A stretch of 64,000 nucleotides of DNA from PHAA01 sp034927445 (GTDB lineage Bacteria; Bacillota; Syntrophomonadia; Syntrophomonadales; Syntrophomonadaceae), in assembly GCA_034927445.1 (NCBI GenBank), contig JAYFPZ010000045.1, positions 4,367 to 68,366 of the forward strand, written 5' to 3'. Position numbers and translations under genes: made by a program. Position 1 is the first letter of the stretch. Every line of letters begins with the position of its first letter. Below, piece by piece: positions 1 to 8,500 of the stretch. Under the pieces are notes generated by a model, which was given only the letters and a program-made list of their open reading frames with translations, was not told the origin of the DNA and searched no databases.

Positions 1-1721
1 CTTACAACTTCATTAAAGGTTCAGAATTTATGTTTGGTTTATTTGACAAAGATGGCTATGCACTTAAAATTCTCGGAGATCAGGAAGTAATTGAACGTAC
101 CAAAGCAGGCAATTGGCAAGAAGGTTCCTGTTGGAATGAGCTTGGGGCTGGTACTAACGGGGTATCTCTGGCAATTATTGAAGATAGACCACTTCAAGTA
201 CGAGGTTTTGAACATTATTGTAGGTGTTCTCATTATTGGGCATGTTCAGCTGCACCTATACATGACCTGAATGGTAATTTATTAGGGGTATTGGACTTAA
301 CGGGCAGATACGATTTAGTAAATCCGCATACTCTTGGTATAGTCGTCAGCGCGGCAAAATCAATCGAAAGAATGTTAGCCCTTAAAAATGTTCTGATCAA
401 GTATCAAATTGCTAATAAATATCAAAATGTATGTCTCGATGTTATAGAAGAATGCCTATTGATCATAGAGCCTGATGGAACTATAAACCATATTAATATA
501 AGTGCCGGCAATTTTTTTGAAATTGATAGTAGTAAATGTATAGGGATGAACTTGAATGCTATACTACCGGCAGACAATGATAGTTTATACAAGATTGTGT
601 ATAGCAAAGAAGACGTAACTGATAACGAAATTTCAATACTGCTTAATAATGGAAATAAAATTAGATGTATAATTTCTAAGCGAAATGTCATTATTGATAA
701 CCAGAAAATAGGTATTGTTATAACGTTTTACAAAACAACCCGCATAAAAAAATTAGCCCGAAAATTTACCAGTGCAACCAAAACTTTTGATGATTTGATT
801 GGAAGTGACATCCAATTTAAACAGACCATTAAATTGGCTAAGGCTGGAGCCTTGGGGGATGCTAACATTCTAATACTTGGCGAGAGCGGAACCGGAAAAG
901 ATATGTTGGCACAGGCTATACACAATGCGAGTTCTTTCTCGGATGGGCCATTTGTAGCGATAAATTGTGCAGCGATACCACATGAGCTTATTGCTAGCGA
1001 GCTTTTTGGATACGCAGACGGAGTTTTTACAGGTGCAGTAAAGGGTGGCAAACCTGGAAAGATAGAACTTGCTGAAGGTGGAACCCTCTTCCTTGATGAG
1101 ATAGGAGATATGCCACTAAATTTACAAACTACTCTTTTAAGGGTAATTGAAAATAAAACTTTTATGAGAGTTGGGGGCGATAGGGAGATACCAGTAGAAG
1201 AGCGAATTATAGCTGCAACGAATAAGAATTTATTATATGAAATAAGCATCGGGAAATTTAGAGCTGACCTTTATTATAGGTTAAATATTGTATCAATTGA
1301 AATGCCTGCTTTAAGAGGCAGACCTAATGAGATAAAGCTGTTACTAGAGTATTTTATTAATAAAATGGCCAAAAAAATGGGAAAACCCCCGTTAAAAATA
1401 TCAAAGCAAAAGTTTGAAAAACTTATGGCCTATAATTGGCCAGGTAACGTTCGAGAACTAAGTAACCTGGTAGAAAGATCATATTATTTTGATATGGATG
1501 AACTAATATTGACCGAGTCTATAGCCAAATCAAAAAATATTTCACCAGATAAAGTATCATTAAACGCGAATAATGTTGAATCGTTTGAACGGAAGTTAAT
1601 TGAAGAGCTTTTGGAACAAAATAATTATACCGTTACTGAAGTTGCCAAAACAATGGGGCAATCACGCAGTACACTATATCGTAAAATGAGGAAGTATAAT
1701 ATTGTTGCCAAATATCAATAA
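1..1721 (+). CDS. Sigma-54-dependent Fis-family activator, AcoR/DhaR type (5' truncated by window edge)
   Basis: This is an enhancer-binding protein that remodels sigma-54 RNA polymerase by ATP hydrolysis. The frame is open back to base 3, so the true start lies outside the window; the first internal ATG is at 30. Counting from that ATG, residues 5-125 look like a GAF sensor, 125-240 like a PAS domain, and 250-480 form the AAA+ domain, with Walker A GESGTGKD and Walker B TLFLDEIGDM. A Fis-type helix-turn-helix follows at 520-563. The sigma-54 contact loop reads GVFTGA instead of the usual GAFTGA, but the FTGA core is kept. This GAF-PAS-AAA-Fis order is that of the AcoR/DhaR group, which respond to small metabolites. 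No target operon lies downstream, so the regulated genes are probably upstream of the window. Confidence 0.93.
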   Translation, partial: YNFIKGSEFMFGLFDKDGYALKILGDQEVIERTKAGNWQEGSCWNELGAGTNGVSLAIIEDRPLQVRGFEHYCRCSHYWACSAAPIHDLNGNLLGVLDLTGRYDLVNPHTLGIVVSAAKSIERMLALKNVLIKYQIANKYQNVCLDVIEECLLIIEPDGTINHINISAGNFFEIDSSKCIGMNLNAILPADNDSLYKIVYSKEDVTDNEISILLNNGNKIRCIISKRNVIIDNQKIGIVITFYKTTRIKKLARKFTSATKTFDDLIGSDIQFKQTIKLAKAGALGDANILILGESGTGKDMLAQAIHNASSFSDGPFVAINCAAIPHELIASELFGYADGVFTGAVKGGKPGKIELAEGGTLFLDEIGDMPLNLQTTLLRVIENKTFMRVGGDREIPVEERIIAATNKNLLYEISIGKFRADLYYRLNIVSIEMPALRGRPNEIKLLLEYFINKMAKKMGKPPLKISKQKFEKLMAYNWPGNVRELSNLVERSYYFDMDELILTESIAKSKNISPDKVSLNANNVESFERKLIEELLEQNNYTVTEVAKTMGQSRSTLYRKMRKYNIVAKYQ

Positions 1722-1968
1722 TGCTGACCATCAATATCGGCCACCCATTGTTTCACCGCCAATATGAAAAAAGATAATTTGATAAACAAGACGGACAGGA
1801 ATTTATATATACTTAGCGAAGAACAGCGGCAAGAACAAGGTTATATTCAACTAATATTCAAAAATATTTGGATCACCGTCATAAGGCGCTGGAATCGGTC
1901 ATGGTAATCAAATGCTGCCGAGAAAGTACTTTGGTTTATAAAGCGTCCAGTTTGAGGAATTGGCTTAC

Positions 1969-2277
1969 ATGAAAAGGGAAGAATTCTATGCCAGGGTTTA
2001 TCAAATTGTAAAAATCATCCCGCCGGGCCAAGTTGCAACTTATGGCCAAATTGCCTGGATCATGGGCAGCCCTCAATGCTCCAGGAGGGTCGGGCAAGCC
2101 TTGTACCATGCTCCCCCTGAGGTAGACCTGCCCTGTCACCGGGTGGTAAACAGCAAGGGCAGGCTGGCGCCCCATTGGGCTGAACAGAAAGAATTATTGG
2201 CAAGAGAAAAGGTCGGTTTTAAAAACAACGGTTGCGTGGATTTGAAGAAATATTTGTGGCAGGTCTTTTCAGATTGA
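1969..2277 (+). CDS. MGMT-family (DNA-binding domain only) alkyl-DNA transferase-like protein
   Basis: This protein of about 102 residues consists only of the C-terminal domain of O6-alkylguanine-DNA methyltransferases. It shows the helix-turn-helix region (GQVATYGQIAWIMGSPQCSR) and the active-site motif PCHRVV with its cysteine intact. Alkyltransferase-like (ATL) proteins usually have tryptophan there, so this one could in principle accept an alkyl group. An ATG at 1960 lies too close to the GAGG at 1954-1957; the ATG at 1969 has better spacing and is chosen. A paralogue of similar length lies at 24811-25110. Predicted role: recognition or repair of alkylated guanine. Whether it transfers alkyl groups or only flags lesions for excision repair cannot be told from sequence. 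Confidence 0.88.
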   Translation: MKREEFYARVYQIVKIIPPGQVATYGQIAWIMGSPQCSRRVGQALYHAPPEVDLPCHRVVNSKGRLAPHWAEQKELLAREKVGFKNNGCVDLKKYLWQVFSD

Positions 2278-2413
2278 TCATTGACCTGTCAACCTAAGTC
2301 AATTGAACCGTCTGGGGTTGATATTTTTAGATAGACCGGCGGAGCCGTACCCTGGTTGAAAACTTTGCTCAGAGAATCAGCACGATACGCGTTATGCTTC
2401 AAACTACAAGAAT

Positions 2414-3823
2414 TTAGTTGCTTTTGGGCCGGATTAGATCAATGATAATCCGGCCGTTATCATATTGAATAAAGGGGTTAAGTCTCGCCGCGGTCCTTTC
2501 GGCTTTATTGCTCGCCAATGCGCCCGTACGGAATACCGAAAGCAGAAGTCCGATAAGAAACATATTGGTAACCAGAGCTATCTTCCCGTAAGAGACAAGC
2601 GGCAGCGACAGCGGGGAAAACAGCATAAAACCTAGATTGGAAGCAATATATACGATAAATTGCAGGCTGAATGTTGCAACAATCGCGGTGGAAGTTAAAA
2701 AACCGAGTACGCTCTTCTGCTTCTGGCAAAGCATAGCCGCGCGGATAATAAAAGCCGCGAATAAGGCAATGATGCCAAAAAGCGCTATCCATCCGAATCT
2801 GTAAGTCAAATAGGTCAACAAATAATCGGTATTAATTTCAGGTAAAATGCGCGCCGCTAACATGTTGGAGGCATCTACCGGAATCCCATAACCGTTTACT
2901 GGCATACCGCCGCCGATAAACTGCGAATGGGACAAAATCCGGTGTACGGTGGTTCCCATATATCCCATTCCCTGCGGGTCAAGGGAGGGATTTAATGCGA
3001 CTTGCAGCCTCTCAGCTCTATACCCTGCACCCATCATAGTTATGAAAAAAGATGCCGACAAAACGGCGATAGTTGGAATATATATGATTAACAGGGCTGA
3101 TCGTTTTCTCACATTGAACCAGCCCTTTACAACAGCGGCTGTCAGAATAATGAGGCAGGAAACAGCAAGCAAAAAAAGGACGGTTAAACTGGGAACCAGC
3201 ATAGACAGGAGGGCGGGAATAATAAAAGCCGCCCCGCAGAGAATAAGGCCGCCATAGCCTTTATTTCTCATGCTGTAAACCAATCCGGCAAAGGCGGCTG
3301 GAAACAGCAGCAGCGGATAAATCGCATATATTACTGCGCCTTTTACTTCTCCGGTAAAGAAACAAAAAACAAGTGTTATAGCACCGAGCGTGAAAAATAC
3401 AATCCTGGGGTATTTGCCAATAATGGTAAAATCGGCGAAGTAGGCGGCCAACATCACGATGACGGCAATACCTGCCCATACCATCTGCTGCTCAAACCTC
3501 CACGCTCCGTCGAAAGTGGAATCTATAAAAAACTGAATCGCAAATCCTAAAAGAAGCATAGCGCCGGTCAGGGTAAGCAGGGTCCAATCAGGTTGCGGCC
3601 GGTGGACATGGTCAAGCTGCTCCCCTACCAGAACAGGGTCTCCCATCTCGGTGAGGGCTTTGGCGGTTGCCGTTTCTTCATCAAGTCCCTCCTGCAGCAG
3701 GGCGTTCTTTTGATCGACTATGTGGTTCTCAATTTCCTCCAACACGATAGGCTGCGCCCTTTTCCACCGTATCTGCTGGCCTACAGTTTCTAAATACGCG
3801 GCAATTTTACCGGACTGTTGCAA
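2414..3823 (-). CDS. FtsW/RodA/SpoVE-family membrane protein with N-terminal permease-prefix (HAAS-like) domain
   Basis: A polytopic membrane protein of the SEDS family. The first 75 or so residues are soluble and resemble the short helical prefix domain found on PadR-linked membrane proteins. About ten hydrophobic helices follow. SEDS landmarks are visible: EINTDYLLTYLTYRFGW corresponds to the conserved E-HTDFIF region, and LPLVSYGKIALVTN to the PFISYGGSS region. A TTG at 3823 has GGGGGGTG seven bases upstream and is preferred. An ATG at 3844 is also in frame but has no ribosome binding site. The gene overlaps the end of the PadR gene, so the two are co-transcribed. Classical SEDS proteins polymerise or flip cell-wall precursors; the prefix domain and PadR linkage suggest a stress-induced variant, which is inference. 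Confidence 0.85.
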   Translation of the reverse strand: MQQSGKIAAYLETVGQQIRWKRAQPIVLEEIENHIVDQKNALLQEGLDEETATAKALTEMGDPVLVGEQLDHVHRPQPDWTLLTLTGAMLLLGFAIQFFIDSTFDGAWRFEQQMVWAGIAVIVMLAAYFADFTIIGKYPRIVFFTLGAITLVFCFFTGEVKGAVIYAIYPLLLFPAAFAGLVYSMRNKGYGGLILCGAAFIIPALLSMLVPSLTVLFLLAVSCLIILTAAVVKGWFNVRKRSALLIIYIPTIAVLSASFFITMMGAGYRAERLQVALNPSLDPQGMGYMGTTVHRILSHSQFIGGGMPVNGYGIPVDASNMLAARILPEINTDYLLTYLTYRFGWIALFGIIALFAAFIIRAAMLCQKQKSVLGFLTSTAIVATFSLQFIVYIASNLGFMLFSPLSLPLVSYGKIALVTNMFLIGLLLSVFRTGALASNKAERTAARLNPFIQYDNGRIIIDLIRPKSN

Positions 3824-4154
3824 AAGTTGCACCCCCCAGAACATTATTTACAGCAGAGGTATATAGCTGCCATTCCTCTTTTTTCGCATGCAAATAATTG
3901 CGGCCCTTGTTCGTGATGCTGTAGTATTTGCGTACCCTTGCATTGCCGGCAGTCTTTTCGTAAGCGGCGACCAGCTCTTTTTGTTCCAAAGAATGGAGCA
4001 ACGGATATAATGTTCCTGCTTTTAAAGCAAAAACATTTTTAGATTTCCGGTTCAAATCTTCAATTATTTGATAACCATACATATCCGCATCTTCCAGTAG
4101 TTTTAATATAAGCATGGCAGTACTTCCGGTCAGCAGACTTTTATCAACTGGCAT
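3807..4154 (-). CDS. PadR-family transcriptional repressor
   Basis: A 115-residue winged-helix regulator. The N-terminal half has the PadR signature: LTGSTAMLILKLL, MYGYQII, and the wing-proximal AGTLYPLLHSLEQKELV. The C-terminal half is a helix that would mediate dimerisation. The ribosome binding site GGAGGG lies seven bases before the ATG. It is the first gene of a two-gene operon with the FtsW-like membrane protein, a common arrangement in Firmicutes in which the repressor controls its own operon. Two palindromes immediately upstream (4171-4216) are the evident operators. The ligand is unknown. Confidence 0.93.
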   Translation of the reverse strand: MPVDKSLLTGSTAMLILKLLEDADMYGYQIIEDLNRKSKNVFALKAGTLYPLLHSLEQKELVAAYEKTAGNARVRKYYSITNKGRNYLHAKKEEWQLYTSAVNNVLGGATFATVR

Positions 4155-4170
4155 AGTTTACCCTCCATAG

Positions 4171-4216
4171 ATATATAGATGATCTACATATAAGGATATA
4201 TAGATAGTCTATATAT
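4171..4216 (-). promoter_or_regulatory. Tandem palindromic operator of the padR operon
   Basis: Two palindromes have starts exactly 25 bases apart. Site 1 (4171-4191) has arms ATATATAGA and TCTACATAT around TGA, with one mismatch. Site 2 (4196-4216) has arms ATATATAGA and TCTATATAT around TAG and is perfect over nine bases per arm. They lie 17-62 bases before the PadR start codon and overlap the expected promoter, as for an autoregulatory repressor binding as two dimers. Confidence 0.8.
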
Positions 4217-4457
4217 GTCAAGGCTAAAAACAAAATTGGGGCGGCGATACTGTAGGAACTGTCCAAGGCTGAGGACAGAGGCTTACCCGGATGATTTCAA
4301 GATCCCGGCCATTACGTTATCGCGTAATTTGCATAGGCGCTTTATTGCATTATTTTATGCGGATGCTGATTCCAAAAGGAGAAAAATAGGGAATTTTGTT
4401 GTATAATATACCATAATATGTACATTTTACTTATCCCAGTTGGCGAAAGGAATGACC

Positions 4458-5552
4458 ATGCGACCATTTCACTGCAGCTACAGCGGCCAGGCCTTGAATT
4501 TGCTGGATAGATTGAATATATCGCTGATACTTTCCACCTATCAGGCCGGCAAAGTTATTGTTCTATCCAGTGACGGAAAAAATATGCACCAGCTGGTAAG
4601 AAGTTTTGCCAGACCCATGGGGATCGCTTTAAAGGATCAGATGATGGCGTTGGCGGGGGCGTTAGGGGTTACCGTCTTCAGGACCGACCCGCATTTAGCC
4701 ATGACCTATCCCGAGAAGCCGGATACCTATGACGCTTTTTATTTCCCCACCACCTTGTTCAGAACGGATTATGTGGACATTCACGATATTGCCTTTACCA
4801 ACCAAGGCTTGGTTGGCGTCAATACCTCTTTCAGCTGTCTTTCGCGCTTGGACGGCCAGTACTCTTTCAATCCTACCTGGAAACCGGCCTTTATCCATGA
4901 ATTCATTCCCCAGGACCTGTGCCATCTGAACGGCATGGCAGTCGATGATGACGCCAATATCAGATATGTGACGGCTTTCGGCGCGACGGCTTCCAGGGAA
5001 GGCTGGCGGGAAAACAAGTTAACCGGCGGGGTGCTCATTGATGTGAAAACCAACGCGACGGTTTTGGACCGGCTGCCCATGCCCCACTCGCCGCGGATTT
5101 ACAAAGGGGAAATCTACCTGTTGCTTTCTGCGGAGGAAGCACTGGTAAAAGTGGATCTGGAAAAACGAAACTACCGGATAATTGCTAAAGTGGACGGATT
5201 TATCCGGGGACTGAGTTTTAAGGATGATTATGCGTTTATCGGGGTTAGTAAATTAAGAAAAAGCCATGCCTTTTCCGATTTGGCCATTGCCGACAAGGAA
5301 ATCAAAGCCGGTGTCGTGATTGTCGATCTCCGTACCGGGGGAAGGGTCGGCGCAATCAAATATGAAAACAGTGTGGACGAGCTTTATGATGTACACATAT
5401 TGGACGGATATAAAAGGGTGAACCTTTTGAATTACCAGCAATCCCTGCGCCAAAGGGCCTTGATTACGCCCTTCGGCTGCCAGTGGGTGGAGAATATAGC
5501 GGGAAACAACGAAATAATAAACGGACAGGGGGACCAGGATGAAAAAGAATAG
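4458..5552 (+). CDS. TIGR03032 family protein (function unknown)
   Basis: A 364-residue soluble protein matching the TIGR03032 family, whose biochemical role is not established. The sequence shows repeated short beta-strand segments with Asp/Gly turns. Motifs that look family-specific include SLILSTYQAGKVIVL near the N-terminus, FGATASREGWRENKLTGG in the middle and MPHSPRIYKGEIYLL later on. The repeated strands suggest a beta-propeller-like fold (inference). The open frame begins at a TTG at 4440, but AAGGA sits six bases before the ATG at 4458, which is chosen. Its 3' end overlaps the next gene by 14 bases, so the two are translationally coupled. TIGR03032 genes tend to sit beside very large repeat proteins, which suggests a role in their maturation, modification or export. 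Confidence 0.85.
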   Translation: MRPFHCSYSGQALNLLDRLNISLILSTYQAGKVIVLSSDGKNMHQLVRSFARPMGIALKDQMMALAGALGVTVFRTDPHLAMTYPEKPDTYDAFYFPTTLFRTDYVDIHDIAFTNQGLVGVNTSFSCLSRLDGQYSFNPTWKPAFIHEFIPQDLCHLNGMAVDDDANIRYVTAFGATASREGWRENKLTGGVLIDVKTNATVLDRLPMPHSPRIYKGEIYLLLSAEEALVKVDLEKRNYRIIAKVDGFIRGLSFKDDYAFIGVSKLRKSHAFSDLAIADKEIKAGVVIVDLRTGGRVGAIKYENSVDELYDVHILDGYKRVNLLNYQQSLRQRALITPFGCQWVENIAGNNEIINGQGDQDEKE

Positions 5553-8500
5553 TAGAGGTTTTACAACTTATCAGCAGACCTTGTTTAACAAATATGAGAT
5601 CGATGAGAGTTATCTGCAGACGCGCAAACAAAGAAGAGCCTGCCTGGACTTGCTGGAAAAGATTGACCAAAATCAGGATATCGATGAGAAGAAAATGATT
5701 GCGAAAATCGCCTCTGCTTTTCGAGGCAATGAATTATATAAGAAAGCAGCTTCTTGTATGACCATCGCCGCCCTGCTCGTCACTTTACAAAGTACGCCGG
5801 CTATGGCTCAGGCAGCCGCCGGCTTTCAGCCGTCTGCCCAGGTAACCGGCACATTATTGGAACTGGACAACAGCGTCATCATGGACGAAGACAGCTTCCT
5901 GTATGATAAGGGTTCGGCGGTGCGGCAGGAGATTAAAATTACCTCCCTGCATCTGGTTGCCAATAAAGCGCTGAAAAATGTGTATGATCCCCTGGATGAC
6001 AGCGGTGTGCTGATTGATGCGGACTCCGATGTTATCTATTACCCCCAACAAGAAGTGAAAAACCTGACGGTTATCGATACTGACCTGGATGACTGGGAGA
6101 CTCTCCGGGACGCGGTTACGGAAGGGGAAATCCTGCTTCTGGACGGAACTGTAGATCCCCTGGAGGCGATTCTGGCCAAACTTCAGAATATGCAATCAGT
6201 CGACTGCCTGAATATTATTTCCCATGGCTCCGGCGGCAGGCTGGAATTTGCCAACGGCGTCATTGACAGCCGGACCTTGGCGGCCCATAAAGACAAATGG
6301 GCCCAGCTTTCCGGTTATTTTAGCCGGGAAGGGGATATTCAGCTTTTCGGCTGCAATATCGCCAAGGGCAAAGCGGGGAAAGCCTTTATTGAGGAATTGG
6401 CTCAAATTACAGGGGCGGATGTAGCCGCCTCCATCAATCCCACCGGCGCGGAAAGCAAAGGCGGCGACTGGAAACTGGAAGCTGTTACCGGTGATGTCGC
6501 GGGCAACCTTCCCTTTACTGAAGCAATGGTTTCAAATTTTTTGAATCTTCTTTTCCCTACCGGTACCCAGAATTATAACTTTTCCGCTTTTACTGATAGT
6601 GGCGACACCATCAGTAACGCTTATTTTTTGGTTAGCGGCATTGACAATGATATGGCAAAACCAATGGATATATCTGGGGCAGCAGCATATTTACATAGTT
6701 CTTATTGGGGTGAGGACTTTAGTATTAAAGTCGAGGCGGTTGGAACAAGCCTTGAATCATTTGAACTGGAGGATCTCAATCTCGAAAATGCCACTCCTTA
6801 TGACCCTGCTTATTATAGTTTTACCAACGTACATATCACAGGGCATAAAGCCGACGGTACCGGTACCGTTGATTCTGGAAATATTACGCTTGCTTATTCC
6901 GCTTCAGGCAGCAGTTTCAGCGGATGGGATAATTTTGACGGAGTACAGCTGGATTACTTTGTTATCAATGCCAGATCAGATTATTGGGGTGCGGAAGTCC
7001 TGATGTTCAATTCATTTTCCGTCAGCAATATGGTGGCTGCGGCGCCGCCCAATACTGCGCCCACCGTATCCGACAGCACTAAGAATGGAACCGAAGACAC
7101 GACGATGACTTTTACCACAGCGGACTTTACCGGAGAATACAGCGACGCGGAAGATAAGGACTTAAGCGAAATACGGATCGTGGACCTGCCGGATGCCTCC
7201 GACGGGGTATTGAAGTTAGACGGTGCGGCTATTACGGCCGGACAGGAAATTGATGCGGCCGATCTTGCTGATATCACCTTTGAGCCCGCCGCCGATTTCT
7301 TTGGAAACGCCAGCTTTGCCTGGAAAGCCAGCGACGGCACGGATTTCTCCGTTTCAGCGGCGACCATGACTCTGAATCTAGCGGGGACCAGTGACCCGCC
7401 CGCGGCGAGGGATCATACCTTCACAACGGATGAAGATGTAACCCTGAATGGAAGTTTGACGGGATACGCCGAAGATGTTGACGGCGATACCCTGACTTAT
7501 GCCCAAGCAAGCACTCCCACCCATGGAACCGTCACCGTAAATTCAAATGGCACCTTTACTTACACCCCGGCGGCAAATTTCCATGGGACCGACAGCTTTG
7601 CCTGGAGTGTATCGGACGGACTAGCCTCCGCTACCGCCGTCGCTACCATAACCGTCACCGCGGTCAACGACGCCCCGACCGTTTCCGACAACAGCAAAAA
7701 TGGCACCGAAGATACGACCATGACTTTCGCGGCTGAGGATTTCAGCGTGGGCTACAGCGATGAGGAAGGCAACGCTTTTAACGGCATCCTGATCGTGGAT
7801 CTGCCGGATGCGGCCACGGGAGTATTGAAGTTAGGCGCTGCGAATATTATAGCCAATCAGGCAATAGCCGCTATGGATCTGGGAAGTATCACCTTTGTAC
7901 CCGCCGCTGATTTTAACGGCAGCACCAGCTTTACCTGGAAGGCAGGCGACGGTATGGATTTCTCCGCTTCGGCGGCGACCATGACCCTGAATATAGCGGG
8001 GACCAATGATGCGCCGACAGCGGCAGATTATACCTTCACAACAGATGAAGATACCGTACTCAATGACAGTCTGACAGGCTATGCGGCAGATGTTGACGGT
8101 GATACTCTGGCCTATGCCAAAGTCAGCGATCCTACCCATGGAACCCTTACCGTAAATACGAGCGGCAGCTTTACTTATACCCCGGTCGCCAACTTCAACG
8201 GGACCGACAGCTTCACCTGGAGCGTATCGGACGGAACAGCCTCCGCTACTGCTACGGCTACTATTACCGTCGACGCGGTCAATGACGCGCCGATCGTATC
8301 CGGCAACAGCAAGAACGGAACCGAAGACACAACCATGACATTTGCAGCAGGAGACTTCAGCGTTGACTACAGCGATGAGGAAGGCAGTGCTTTCAGCGGG
8401 ATTAAGATAGTGACGCTGCCGGATGCGGCGCACGGGGTATTGAAGTTAAGCGGTACGGCTATTACAGCCAACCAGATAATAGCCGCCGCCAACCTGGGGA

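Noticed and set aside
4215..4406. A 63-codon open frame between padR and TIGR03032
   Set aside because: It starts inside the operator, has no ribosome binding site and a basic, low-complexity translation without recognisable features.
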